Source: Flaccisagitta enflata
Lineage: Eukaryota > Chaetognatha > Sagittoidea > Aphragmophora
Reading direction: 5' to 3'
Assembly: GCA_965153355.1 (NCBI GenBank)
Contig: OZ231127.1
Location: forward strand, 8,556,001 to 8,620,000
DNA length: 64,000 nucleotides
Part shown: in pieces, positions 12,507 through 24,735 of the stretch
How positions within the stretch are numbered: the stretch's first letter is position 1
Layout of the letters: the number at the start of each line of letters is the position of its first letter
Translations under genes and position numbers: made by a program
Notes under the pieces: model-generated
Database searches by the model: none
The model's input: only the letters and a program-made list of their open reading frames with translations
Told to the model about the DNA's origin: nothing

Positions 12507-12824
<318 letters not shown>

Positions 12825-13328
12825 ACAAAAGACAGCCAGGAAAAGACAGACAATGACAGATGAAACGCTTTTGTGGAAGATGCCGTTGAAATGGTGAGTT
12901 TTGCTGCAGTGCTGCTGTCATTGCTGCTGCAGCTGCTGCTGCTTCTGACATTGGCGGCGGCTCGGCGGCGGCGGCGACATCTTGGTTGTAACGAAGAAGA
13001 GGAAACAAATTGTCCCACATCAAAATTCGCTTCCTTGTGAAGCTGTGTAGCGGATATGGGTTGAAATCGAGACATACCGTGCTCTCCATTACGGGCAACG
13101 ACTACACAGTACACATGTACACAGGGTGAATTGTTGCACATGCCACACAATAAACAAGTTAAAGATGTCTGACCCTTTTTCCCCGCTTTCCCATTTTCTA
13201 GCGGCATTTAAATCATTTACCCTGCATGCAAGGTGCTTGCCGTACATCCGACCTTGTTGCATTTGTCATCGTTACTACGAAATGAATCGGCATCGAGTTC
13301 ATTCCTAACTACTATTTTGAAAAAAAAA

Positions 13329-13496
13329 AAACAAGGCCGGATACACGGCAAGCCAGTCGCGGACGGTTGGGCAGGAGCAGTAATGCGGAAACCGCTAGGA
13401 ATTCAAAAATGTGACGGACGGACCGACGGACGGACGGACCTATCGACCTACCGACCGACACGGCAAGGTGTAGAGTCGCGTGTCCGCGACTAAAAA
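13329..13496 (-). mobile_element. TSR element 2
   Basis: Reverse-oriented copy: AACAAGGCCGGATACACGGC at the left, GTCGCGTGTCCGCGACTAAAAA at the right. It contains GGACGGACC units and matches TSR 1 closely, including the internal GAATTCC...GCGGTTT segment. Confidence 0.75.
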
Positions 13497-13679
13497 TAAA
13501 AGTCCAAGCTAAATAAAGGAATGCGTCAATTTCATATTTGATAAAATAGTGACTATTTTTGTAGGTCCGGTATCTAGAATGACCTTTTTTGGAGTTTAAA
13601 AATCGCTTGCACCTGTAAGGGCATGCCTTGGTAGAGAGTACCCAGTCATTTTTGGGGTAAAACGCCTTGAAAATTTTTT

Positions 13680-14035
13680 TACGATTTCTGAGAATCGATA
13701 CTCCCACTCTTTTTGATGTAGAATCCAAACAAATAGAACTAGAAGTCTCTGCTTGGCGGCACAAGATAGCCCTGAGCAATAGCTTCAAAATGGTCACCGA
13801 TTTTCTCATTAAATCTTGCATATCAAAGCTACTCTGTAAAAAAAATATCATGCATTTATATTTCATTCAAATTTGCGTCCATCTCTTAGAATCAACATTT
13901 TCACTGATTTTGATGTAAAATCTAAAGGAATAAAGCCATGAGTCTCAGCTTGGCGCCATATGCTAGCCCTGTTCATTAGCTTCAAAATAGTCACCAATTT
14001 TTATATAAAATCATATATATCAAAGATACAATATA
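13680..14035. repeat. ~200-bp tandem duplication
   Basis: Two diverged copies about 197 bp apart: TTTTTGATGTAGAATC / TTTTGATGTAAAATC, CAATAGCTTCAAAATGGTCA / CATTAGCTTCAAAATAGTCA, CACCGATTTT / CACCAATTTT. The AAATGGTCACCGATTTT phrase resembles the module in the large composite at 46-53 kb. Confidence 0.65.
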
Positions 14036-14179
14036 ACAAAACGTCCTGGACTTTTATTTTTTCCAAGATAGTAATATCCACGTTCTGATAAAATATTCGC
14101 GTTCTTCCCCCCCCTCCCTTTCATAGTTTCTCTCTCCTTCTTCCTCTATCTCTCCCTCCCCTTCTCCGCCCTCCACTCT

Positions 14180-14307
14180 ATCTACCCTCTCCGGCTTCTT
14201 CTTTTTCTTTTTCCTTTTCCTTTTCCTTTTCCTTTTCCTTTTCCTTTTCCTTTTTTTTTTCTTTTTCTTTTTCTTTTTTCTTTTTTCTTTTTTCTTTTTT
14301 CTTTTTT

Positions 14308-14339
<32 letters not shown>

Positions 14340-14632
14340 TTTCTTTTTCTTTTTCTTTTCCTTTTCCTTTTCCTTTTCCTTTTCTTTTTCTTTTTGATTT
14401 TTTTCTTTTTCTCTTTTTTCTTTTTCTTTTTTCTTTTTTTCTTTTTCTTTTTCTTTTTCTTTTTCTTCTTCTTCTTCTTCTTCTTCTTCTTCTTCTTCTT
14501 CTTCTTCTTCTTCTTCTTCTTCTTCTTCTTCTTCTTCTTCTTCTTCTTCTTCTTCTTCTTCTTCTTCTTCTTCTTCGTCTTCTTCTTCTTCTTCTTCTTC
14601 TTCTTCTTCTTCTTCTTCTTCTTCTTTTCTCT
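14180..14632. repeat. pure pyrimidine tract, (TTCC/CTTTTT)n then (CTT)n
   Basis: About 450 bp almost entirely C and T on the + strand, with the (CTT)n block at 14463-14625 broken once by G at 14577. This is a candidate H-DNA (triplex) tract. Confidence 0.9.
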
Positions 14633-14779
14633 CTCCCTCACCTACTCCGCCCTTCCCCCTTTTACTCTCTCTTTCTACGTCTTTCTCACATTTTCGCGAA
14701 GACGCGCAAAGTTTTAGCTTGGTTGCCGTTAACTCATAATCTTAATCGGGGCTGTGTAAAGAATGAATGAGGCGCTGTC

Positions 14780-15105
14780 ATCTGCAACTCTGCCATTAGA
14801 AGACGGTGTCATCTGCAACTCTGCCGTTAGGAGGCACTGTCATCTGCAACTCTGCCGCTAGGAGGCACTGTCATCTGCAACTCTGCCGTTAGGAGGCACT
14901 GTCATCTGCAACTCTGCCATAAGAAGACGCTGTCATGTCATCTGCAACTCTGCCATCAGAAGACGCTGTCATGTCATCTGCAACTCTGCCATTAGAAGAC
15001 GCTGTCCTGTCATCTGCAACTCTGCCATTAGGAGGCACTGTCATCTGCAACTCTGCCATTAGGAGGCACTGTCATCTGCAACTCTGCCATAAGAAGACGC
15101 CGGCG
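14780..15105. repeat. 31-bp minisatellite with 36-bp variants
   Basis: About ten units of CACTGTCATCTGCAACTCTG plus CCRTTAGGAGG. Spacing is 31 bp, and some units carry an extra CATGT. Confidence 0.9.
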
Positions 15106-16130
15106 CATCTTTGTCAAAACCACACCGCGCAAACCAACAATTTTAACCAATTACACTGCCAGTTCCGTCACCGCATTTGTTACCAATTTTACCAATTACT
15201 CAGTCAGTTCCACCACTGTTCTCTCTCTCTGTCTCATCGCCAAAAATGACTGGTCAGGTGTTTTTACACTTGGACGTAGTGTATTTGTAATGAAACTACA
15301 ACAACCTCAACGATTTCGGTCATATCATGTCAAACATTGAAAACCACAACCTGGGCAAGTGTCTTATTTATGCATACGTAAGATAAAAATTTACTTTCAA
15401 CGCATACCACTCCTTACTACACTGTGTCGAGGGTTTACTAAACCATCTTCCGTACATTTCACTGGGTCACATGTACAAATGGAGATCATCCCACCACCCA
15501 GGACCAAACCGAAAAGAACCTTTCAGATGAACTTCAAAGTAGACTGAACAGGTAATGACAAAGCTACAGAGAGAAATTTATTGAAATAGTCAACTCTAAA
15601 AAGAAGATCCTTCATTCACATTCTCCTACATCCTATATTATACGATATCCAATCCGATATCCAGTCTAACCCCATGATGACACCCCAACATTCGCCATTT
15701 TTGTTTTCAAAAGGGGAAGAGGGGCGGGGGGGGGGTGGGGGCTGGGGGCCGAAGGGGGGGGCGACATCGGCCCTTCGAGCGTTTCCGGTTGAGTGGCGGT
15801 GCTCCGACAGGAAATGGGAAGAGGAGGAGGAAGAGAAGGAGGAGGAGGAGGAGGAGGAGGAGGAGGAGGAGGGTGAAAACGAAGGATGAAGATGATGGGA
15901 CCGGCGTATGCGTTTCTCTCTTCCATCCGATTGTTACAACTCATAAACTAAAGCTGCTTCCGTGTCAACGGAAACTTTAAGAAGGCGTCATTAAAGAAAA
16001 TGAAATAACGTCCGCCGCAACGACGTGAAGAAGAGGAGGAAGAGGAAGATGAAGAGAAGGAGGAGAAAAAACGTGTTCTTGGTAACGACAATAAACGGGA
16101 CTGTTCCCATTAAACACGTGACAATGTCAT
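15106..16130. other. unassigned DNA with G-rich and GGA-rich patches
   Basis: GGGGGGGTGGGGGCTGGGGG-type sequence at 15715-15762 (G-quadruplex potential) and a (GGA)n run at 15820-15872. No supported exon. Confidence 0.4.
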
Positions 16131-16345
16131 TAAACGCGTTTACAGTGTGAACACATGTTCAAAAAAATTCTGACCATCCCACGAGTTAGTGAGCGAAGTG
16201 AGTGAGTGAGCTTAGCAAAGCCAGCGTAGCAAAGCCAGCGTAGCAAAGCCAGCATAGCGAAGCGGCGCACTGCGGAGCGAGTGAGTGGAATGAGCGGTGT
16301 GTGCAAACGAAGGTAGCGAGCGGCCGAGTGACCCGTTAAAAAATA
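16130..16345. repeat. GAGCGAAG-type dispersed element, copy 2
   Basis: GAGCGAAGTGAGTGAGTGAG followed by AGCAAAGCCAGCGT triplets and GCGGAGCGAGTGAGTGG. It is the inverted relative of 1683-1990, with a matching unique flank (TCTGACCATCCCACGAG against CTCGTGGGACAG). Confidence 0.6.
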
Positions 16346-16706
16346 CGGTCATCTGTGCCTAAAGCGCGTCCTATTCGCGGTTGGGGAAATGACAGTGGAA
16401 GAAAAGGTTGGGATGGGAGTAATGAGAAGCTGAAAGAAGATATTCTCAGTGGAATGGTTGTGAAGAAAGGAGATTGCATGAAAAGATGGATGGAATGATA
16501 GAAAGGTGGTTGGATAGATGAGATGGTTAGATTGACAGATAGAGAGATATACAGATAGAGAGAAAGAGAGATAGACAGAAAGATAGAAAGATAGAAAGAT
16601 AGATTGATAAAGAGATGGATACATAGCAAAGAAGACATAAAATCCCAGTAGTGATACCCTGTTCCATACATCATCATCTCTGTCATCATCAACAACAACA
16701 TTAACC

Positions 16707-16822
<116 letters not shown>

Positions 16823-16928
16823 GGTAACAGGAACAACAACGATAATGGCGACGGTGACAAAGCCATTGGCAGAATGGGTGCCATCTAGATAACGATGATG
16901 GTCACGAGAGTTCCCTCAATGGAGAAAT

Positions 16929-17085
16929 TTACGCATCAATCAACAAATGGAGATACATCATAAACCGAACCACTGCATTGATATTACAGTATATAGAAGA
17001 TTACGCATCAATCAACAAATGGAGATACATCATAACTGAACCACTGCATTGATATTACAGTAAATGAAATATTACTCATCAACCT
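16929..17085. repeat. 72-bp tandem duplication
   Basis: TTACGCATCAATCAACAAAT recurs at 16929 and 17001, with a third partial start at 17072. The two full units are nearly identical. Confidence 0.9.
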
Positions 17086-17195
17086 TGTTCGTGACGCATG
17101 ACGCGGCATAGTTGATTCCAATCAAATCACCGAGCTAGAACAAGCAATCAAACATGAGAAATAAGAACGTAAGAGAAGAACATTAAGAGAGAACA

Positions 17196-17757
17196 TAAAA
17201 AACAAGTCATCCAAGGATCGCACATGGTCAGCGGTACCCGATGCCCTGCTTAGAGTGATCAAGTGAAGTAGTGGAGTGAGAGCAGGGCAGCGGCACCAAA
17301 GGGCCAATGTCCTGTAGGACACAAGGGGGAATTTCGAGACGTCCTGAGGCGGATTTGAAGTCAGCATGGCAGAATTTAGTCCAACAGAGCAGCTTTGAGG
17401 TTTGGGGGCAGGCTTAAGGCCTAGAGGACAGATTTGAGGCCTGAAAGGTTGATTTGAGGGCTGGAAGGCGGATTTGAGGTCTGGAGGGCTGATTTGAGGT
17501 CTTGAGGGCAGGCATGATGTCTGGAGAGCTGATTTGAGCTCTTAGGGGCTATATTGAGGTCTGAAATGGCTAATTTGAGGGCTCAGAGGGCCAAAATCAG
17601 GTTTTGGACTGCAGACTTGAGGCTCTGATGGCCAAAAGGGGGGACGGACGGAAGGACGGACGGAAGGACGGACGGAAGGACGGACGGACAGACGGACGGA
17701 CATCTCAAAATTCCTCCCTGTGTCCTACAGGACATCGGCCCTTTGCACTGTGGGCTG
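17196..17757 (+). mobile_element. HP element, interrupted at its right end by fold-back F3
   Basis: Left end GATCGCACATGGTCAGCGG with hairpins (GCCCTGCTT...AGCAGGGC, then CCTGTAGGACAC). The middle is a GAGGTCTGGAGGGCTGATTT minisatellite, then (GGACGGAA)n at 17637-17702, then the inverted end CCTGTGTCCTACAGGACATC. The remaining GGGGCCGCTTCCCAAAAAGG piece lies beyond F3 at about 18690-18725. Confidence 0.7.
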
Positions 17758-18689
17758 CATTGTGCGCTAGGTGGCTCATTGGGGATTAACATTACATCTT
17801 TTCCATTAAATTGTTCCTTATGAAATATACAGAGTGAAAAATATTTTTCTTCATATTTTCAGATGTTATGGAACTATTTATATCCAATATTGACTCATTT
17901 CTATTGGATTAAGAGCTTTATGAGCTTGGAGTACAAAAGAAGAGAAATTTGAGAAAAAAAGTGAAAAACACTGCTAAACTCTCTTATATTTAGTATTTAA
18001 ATTGTCTAATGTTTCGACCAAATCAATATAATTTTTGTCTTTGTTCAGTAAGATTCTTTAATGAGGTGCTCAAAAAAAATCATTTTTTTGCTCATTTAGC
18101 TCATTTTGCTCATTTTTTTTTCAATCAAATATAGATTTTTACTTTTATCCACATTATTACTTCTCCATTTTAGGCCAAGAAAATCGCAATTTGGACGTCG
18201 AAGGCCCGCTTGAGCCATAGCATTCTGGATTCAGGACCCCTTAAACTACATTTTGGCATAGGTCGCTCATTGTGCGTCCTTGTGCGATTTTTTATATTTA
18301 TAGGGTAATAAAAGCATGCAAATTAGGTCAAATATGTAGTAATAGTAGACTAATTTGATAGTGCTAAAAATGTAAAAAATAATGATTTTTTAAATTTTTC
18401 CATACATTTAAACATTAATGAAGGAATCCAATCCAATATTGAAGATATCATGAGCTTTTTGTAATCTCAACAGATAATCCAAAAATTTCATTGATTTTTC
18501 TTGAAATTTAGCATTTTTTGTAGTAATATCCATTTAGGTCGCCTTTTTTCACTCTAAATTGCCATAAAACCTGTCATATGGACCGGTAATGTATGCTCAA
18601 ATGCTACCATGACCATTCTACTTAGTTTGAGCCATATAGCAGAGATGAAAATTTTCACCCAAATACCCAAGGAGCCATCTAGCGCAATC
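17758..18689. mobile_element. fold-back element F3
   Basis: Ends pair as ATTGTGCGCTAGGTGGCTCA / GGAGCCATCTAGCGCAAT. It sits inside the right end of the HP element: GGCCCTTTG on one side, GGGGCCGCTTCCC on the other. The interior is AT-rich and non-coding. Confidence 0.6.
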
Positions 18690-18700
18690 CGTGGCCCTTA

Positions 18701-18943
18701 GTGCTTTGGGGCCGCTTCCCAAAAAGGAAGAAAAGAGAAAAACATAAAGAGAGAACAATCGATGATGATTCTATCAGTGAACGGTGTGATCATATCTTGC
18801 CGAATGCATTGACTGATGATACAGCTGTACTTATTAACCATCTCTCTCTCGGATCAGGAGCAAATTGCCAGTTTGCCACTTGTCAGCCATTTGTGAGGAG
18901 GAGAACAATTACCACAAATCAAATGGCTCCAAATCGGTTCTGA
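18701..18943 (+). CDS. hypothetical short open frame (possible exon)
   Basis: 80 codons ending ...TNQMAPNRF and TGA. The first codons come from an HP repeat end. From the KKREKHKERTIDDDSISE segment on, the composition looks protein-like, with a Ser/Asp patch and three Cys. No family recognised and no clear splice acceptor. It could be a chance frame. Confidence 0.15.
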   Translation: MLWGRFPKRKKREKHKERTIDDDSISERCDHILPNALTDDTAVLINHLSLGSGANCQFATCQPFVRRRTITTNQMAPNRF

Positions 18944-18969
18944 AACGTTATCGTTTCCATTACATCTTT

Positions 18970-19260
<291 letters not shown>

Positions 19261-19517
19261 TTCATCCCTTCTCTCTTCCACTGTGAAGCACATATTTTCA
19301 CCGATGCATAACACTAAAGTCGTGATAAAGACATAAAACACGATTTATGATGGAATTTAACTTTGAAAATTTGAGCGTAATTCTTGGAGAGGCCCCCGCT
19401 ATGTCTCCACATCGTTCAGTGCCATGATGGAGACCAACGAACCGACGACAACGGCGAGATGAGACCCGACCAGTAGTGCACAATGTCATGATGCTAACAT
19501 CAAACCAAGAGTGTTTT

Positions 19518-19638
<121 letters not shown>

Positions 19639-19926
19639 TTAAAGATTTATGCAAAACGCGACGATTTGTAGTAATCAAACTGAGCAAAATGGAAGAGGTT
19701 AACGGATTTCGTGAAACGATTACCTACAATTCTTTGACTGACCCAGTTGGCAAAGGATTTTGCAGCATAAACGGACTGTTTTGTCGTCATATTGTTTCGT
19801 AGATGTTTGATTTAAAGCTTGGCAATGTATGCGGGCTCCACAAACATTTCCATCTCTTTGCGGATCAAAGGGGAAAACGAGATCTTGTATTCAGTGTCAG
19901 TCAGCTGGGGAGTATTGGGGGTAGTA

Positions 19927-20269
19927 ACTAGGGTGACTGAAAATATGGTCATATTTGAATCTGGTCTCCCTCGCGGGAGAAATGATACCATTTCCATCAC
20001 AGATGATAACCCTAAAATCTGGTGGCAATCAAATGAAGTTTACTCATGGCCGCAACCCCCCCTCATTTCCCATAGAAAATGTACAGGAAGGATTTTGGCC
20101 TCTTCAGCTTCTTATCTTTTATAATGGGAATGGGGTGGGGTTGCGGCCATGAGTAAACTTTGTCTGATCATCTCCAGATTTTAGAGTTACCATCTATGAT
20201 GGAAATGGTCACATTTCTCCCGCAAGGAAGACGAGATTCGGATTTGACCATATTTTAAGTCACCCTAGT
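19927..20269. mobile_element. fold-back element F4, 4-bp target duplication
   Basis: Perfect 12-bp ends ACTAGGGTGACT / AGTCACCCTAGT, flanked by AGTA on both sides (19923-19926 and 20270-20273). Arms pair almost to the centre, for example TTTACTCATGGCCGCAACCC / GGGTTGCGGCCATGAGTAAA. Non-coding. Confidence 0.8.
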
Positions 20270-20284
20270 AGTAACCCTAGTTAC

Positions 20285-20910
20285 CATTACTTTCTACCTC
20301 TTCTTCTGGCCGTGCATTTGCATTGTAAATGACTTTTCCCAACAAAAATCGATAAACAAACAGAAAGACAATCACCAGAGGTTCAATTTGATACCAAATT
20401 TGCAACATTCCAACGCATTTGACATGATTTGCAATGGTCAGGTATAAAACGGCAATGAAATATCGAAAACATGCCTAACTTTGATTTTGATCAAATTTGT
20501 ATCGGAGGTAGTCTTTATCCAGTAGAGTTTACAGGAAAAGTCTTTTGAACTCGGACTCACCACCTTAACAGCTAAATTGAGCATAAAAAAAAAACGGGGT
20601 TATTAGGTTTAATTACTCCCCCAGTCACTAGTTTCAATACCCATTTTTGGACATTAAGTGATTAAGAGGTATCAATTCTATTACCTTCATTGTCATTAGA
20701 TCTAGTGACTTTCCCTCAAAACGCCACAACTCTGAGAACATAACCAGAAATTGCAATTAGGAAGCTTCGCTAACAAGCAAAATTGAATATCAGTCCGATG
20801 CGGACTATTGTTCAAGGTGGCTTAAAAGTGAAAGCGTGCATAACTTTGGCATTTTTCAACCGATTTAGCGGAAATTTGATATTGAGTCTCTAAATGGAAG
20901 GACTCAACGT
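20285..20910. other. unassigned DNA containing an ATAACTTT...AAATTTGATAT phrase
   Basis: GCATAACTTTGGCATTTTTC followed by AACCGATTTAGCGGAAATTT (20830-20880) recurs in related form near 21597 and 22000. No exon seen. Confidence 0.4.
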
Positions 20911-20914
20911 ATGT

Positions 20915-21512
20915 ACAGGGTCATCAATCTCGATTGAGAAAAAGTATTAAGGTTATACTCTCAGATGCTTCTTTTCAATGACCTGGAATTGATTTTTCTA
21001 TATAGTACTATGTTTGACGTTTTTTGTGTCCAAATATCATTGGTCTGTGTCAATTATTTTGTCCACAACATCAATTTGAAGTAAAACAAGTGTTTGTGGC
21101 TGAAGCTCAATTCATCCTTTTTTCATCAAAAGTAAGTTTCCCTTATTTTCGATCAGTTTGAGCTACAAATGCTAAAATAGTATCAAATCACAAATGTTTT
21201 TTTCAAAATTCATAAAGATATCTTCAACTGAGACAAATCTGACATTTGCTGCTCAATCCAATGAAAAATAAAAGCAAATCAAAGCAAACAGTTTTAATAA
21301 CCTAAGGCTAAATCTAGCTATATCTGAAAATGCTTAAGTTACTTAAGTTGATGTTGTGGACAAAGTATTTTACTCAGACCAATGAAATTTTGACACAAAA
21401 AACGTCAAGCAAGGTACTGTAAAAGAAAACAAATTCCAGACCAGTGCAGTGAGGAGAAGCAGCTGAGAGCAAAAGCTTAACACTTTTTCCCAGTCCAGAT
21501 CCATGACCCTGT
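20915..21512. mobile_element. fold-back element F5, 4-bp target duplication
   Basis: Ends ACAGGGTCAT / ATGACCCTGT, flanked by ATGT on both sides (20911-20914 and 21513-21516). Internal pairs include TTTGACGTTTTTTGTGTC / GACACAAAAAACGTCAA and TGTCCACAACATCAA / TTGATGTTGTGGACA. It is the same family as F9 (41233-41824). Confidence 0.8.
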
Positions 21513-21516
21513 ATGT

Positions 21517-22168
21517 GATCTATTTGTATTTGAGCATGCCAACCAGTCAAACCAGCCTACCACTCAACCAGCCAACAAACCTAAAAGTGAAAAACTTCCA
21601 TAAGTTTGACATTTTTCAACCAATTTGGCTGAAATTTGGTATGGAAGAGCTCATCCGCAATAATTAATGATCATTTCTATAAAATGTAAAAATCTTGATC
21701 AAAACAAACATGTACTAATTGATACTAGCTAACCTAATTGAATTACAATGATCGCTTTTGTATGTTTCAATGGATATGATAGAGGCTAATTAGCACAGCT
21801 TAAGACGCGAATGCCTCTGTTTTCTTTTTTCCTTAAAATCAAAGTTTTCTTTTTCAGTTCAAATTTTTTCATTACTTAGTCTGAAGGCAGTAAACCCTAT
21901 TTCAAATGATCTGAGGCAATCTGCAATGCATATGCACACTATTCATCCTATCAAACCAGCCTACCCAACCAGCCTACCAGCCTAACAGTGAAAGATTTGC
22001 ATAACTTTGATATTTTTCAACCGATTTGCTTAAAACTTGGTCTGGAGACTCAGAATGGAAAAAACTCCACTCATGTATAGAGATCATTGACACCAGCCAA
22101 AAACGAATTGGTTATCATATTGCCCTTGGGCGACTGCACTGGTTGCATCACTGCTCCTTCCCAAAAGC
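21517..22168. other. unassigned DNA with CCAACCAGCCTACC repeats
   Basis: ACCAGCCTAC-type short repeats near 21540-21590 and 21955-21985, each followed by the AACTTTGA.ATTTTTCAACC phrase. This is a diverged two-copy arrangement about 400 bp apart. Confidence 0.4.
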
Positions 22169-22169
22169 G

Positions 22170-22660
22170 TGTTTGCCCTTTTTGGGCAGCGGCCCCAAAA
22201 GGGCCAAAATCCTGTAAAACACAGCCTTGTGGCTGGATCTGAGCCTTGAGGCTGGGGTCTGAGCCCTGAGTTTGTGATTTGAGCCTCAAGACTGGGATTT
22301 GGTTCTGAAGGTTGGAATTTGAGCCTGGAGGCTGGAATTTGAGCCTGGAGGCTGGAATTTAAGCCCGGAGGCTGGGATCTGAGCCTTTAGGTTAGGATTT
22401 GGGCCTCAAGGCTGGGATTTGAGCCTCAAGGCTGGGATTTGAGTCTCAAGGCTGGGATTTGAGCCTTGAGGCTGAGATTTGAGCTTCAAGGCAAGAATTT
22501 GGGCCTTGAAGCAAGAATTACCTTTAGATTAAGATTTTGGCCTCACAGCTGGGATATGAGCTTTGAAGGGGGTGGATGGACGGAGAAGGGGGAGAAATTT
22601 GTCCTGTGTGAAAGCATAGGTCATCGGCCCCTTTGGGGCCGCTGCCCAAAAGGAAAATCA
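22170..22660. mobile_element. HP element
   Basis: Left GGGCAGCGGCCCCAAAAGGG and TCCTGTAAAACACAG. The middle is GGATTTGAGCCTGGAGGCTG repeats (~24 bp). The right end has GTGAAAGCATAGGTCATCGG and CCCCTTTGGGGCCGCTGCCC. Confidence 0.7.
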
Positions 22661-23709
22661 AACTCTGCCGTAGGTCTCAAAAAGCCGAAGGTATCCTTTG
22701 ACTTTTTTTCCAAATGACATTGATGTATGCATAATTCATGGAATAATTCACTCCAACTGAAAGTGGCAAGCAGCATGAAGATGGCACCACAGGCCTTAGA
22801 ATTTGACTTTTTCCTAGGAGAACCTTGATCAATAATTAAGTTTGAAGGATGGAATGGTGGAAGGTAATGCGAAATGAAAAATTGGCTGATACACATGTGA
22901 TAGTTCTGAGCATTACGTCAAGGTGCACAGGAAGGGGCAATTTTCACGGTCAAATCCTATTCTAGATGAAAAGTAAAATGAAGAATTGAAAATTTTTTAA
23001 TAAGAAATCATGTTTTAGTATCATTTATTCATTTTTTTGCATTGAGAATCCTTTATGTGTTCAAAATCAGTTGGAAAAATTGAGAGAAAAAATCAAAAAT
23101 AAACTTCCATTCCTTGACTTGTCTTACGTGAAATTCTTAATCTGTCTCTGAATGCATAAATGTGCATTTTTAAAAACATGGCCCTGTTCTAAAAACATAT
23201 AGGAAAGGGGCCATGTTCTTAGAAATGCAAAATTTTGCATTCAGAGACAGATTAAGAATTTCACGCAAAATGATTTTCCAAAATTACTGCAACTGCAACT
23301 TACGGCTCGTGCCCAGCAACTGCAACTGCAACTGCAACTGCAACTTACGGCTCGTGCCCAGCCACAATTAGTGCCCCAGCTCAAAAAAATATGCCTCTGC
23401 CCATCGAAATCACTGCCCCTGCCCATCTGCATTACTGCCCCTACTTATTGGCCGTGTATCTATCAAGTTCAGGCATGCACTGTGTCAAAACAGGTGCGCG
23501 AAAAACATTTTATTGAAAACTGGGAGTGAAACGCTGCCATTAGACATCATTTTTCGCCATTTGCCGTCATCAAAAAGTATTTTTGATACAAAATTCGAAA
23601 TCTACGTCCAAAATTGTGTCGAGTAAGGGGCTATGTGCAGATTTTCTCCTTGACTGGGAATGTTTTTTTGTATGAAAACTGTGAAAAAAACTTTGTCAAT
23701 CAGCTCTAG
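22661..23709. other. unassigned DNA
   Basis: Includes AACTGCAACTGC repeats and a duplicated TACGGCTCGTGCCCAGC at 23300-23360. A short inverted pair (CGTGAAATTCTTAATCTGTC at 23129, GACAGATTAAGAATTTCACG at 23244) folds with its centre near 23197. A TSR-like end (GGCCGTGTATC) lies at 23451. Confidence 0.4.
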
Positions 23710-23819
23710 TTTTTAGTCGCGTGCTACGCGACTCTATGACCCGCTATTTCTGTCGGTCGGTTGGTCTGTCCATCTGTTGGTTGGTCACCATTAGTTTTTT
23801 TTGTAAATATTGTTATTCT

Positions 23820-24085
23820 AAAGCCATTATAAGTCATTCTAAGTCATCTTAAGTCATCTTAAGTCATTTTAAGTCATTTCAAGTCATTTTAAGTCACTAA
23901 TGCAATTCAAAGTCAATGCTATTAAAAGTCAATGCTATTAAAAGTCAATGTCATTAATAGTCAATGCCATTAAAAGTCAATGCTATTAAAAGTCAATACC
24001 ATTAAAAGTCAATGCCATCAATAGTCAATGTCATTAAAAGTCATTCTAAGTTTTTTTAAGTCATTAAAAGTCATTGCAAAAAGTG
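23820..24085. repeat. 10- and 16-bp minisatellite
   Basis: TAAGTCATTT-type units followed by TTAAAAGTCAATGCCA-type units. Confidence 0.8.
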
Positions 24086-24097
24086 TTATGTATAACT

Positions 24098-24684
24098 AGT
24101 CATCCAAGGATCGCACATGGTCAGCAGTACCCAATGCCCTGCTTGGAGTGATCAGCGGAAGAACTGGAGTGAGAGTAGGGCAGCGGCCCCAAAACGCCAA
24201 TGTCCTGTAGAACACAAGGGTGAATTTCCAGACATCTTGAGAAGGCACATTGAAGGGCTGATTTGATTGATTGGAGCTCAGTAATGAGGCATGTAGGGGC
24301 TGATTGGGGGGTTCAAGGGCTCAAACGAGATCAGGGATAAGGGCAGATTAGGGACAGGAGAGGGTTATGTTGAAAGCTGAATTGAGACCCAAACTGTCAG
24401 ATTTTGGGCTTGAGAGCGCTAATTTTGGAACTGAGAGGGCTGATTTTGGGCCTGAGAGGGCTGAGTTATGGGCCTGAGAGGCTTGATTTTGGGCCTGAGA
24501 GAGCTGATATTGGGTCTGATAAGGCTGATTCTGGGCCTGAGGGGCCTCGGGGGATGTACGGATGCACAGATGAATGGATGTACAGACGGACGGACGTACG
24601 GATGAACGAACGGACGTCTGGAAATTCACCAGTGTCCTACAGGACATCAGCCCTTTGGGGCTGTGCCCAAAAAGTGTCAACATT
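24098..24684 (+). mobile_element. HP element nested in TSR 3
   Basis: GATCGCACATGGTCAGCAG at the left. The middle is a GGGCCTGAGAGGGCTGATTT minisatellite. CCTACAGGACATCAGCCC lies at the right. Confidence 0.7.
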
Positions 24685-24735
24685 GTTGATTATGAATTAA
24701 CGACCGCACGCGACTTGTAAGGAATTGGCCTTGTT

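Larger units (their letters stand above)
23710..24735 (+). mobile_element. TSR element 3, long form with nested HP element
   Basis: Left end TTTTTAGTCGCGTGCTACGC, right end CGCACGCGACTTG...GGCCTTGTT. Expanded by a short-unit array (AAAGTCAATGCTATT-type, about 23820-24085) and by an HP element. Confidence 0.65.

Noticed and set aside
19640-19802. Short open frame after (CAA)n ending RHIVS and stop
   Set aside because: Some protein-like composition but no acceptor, no family and no partner exon.
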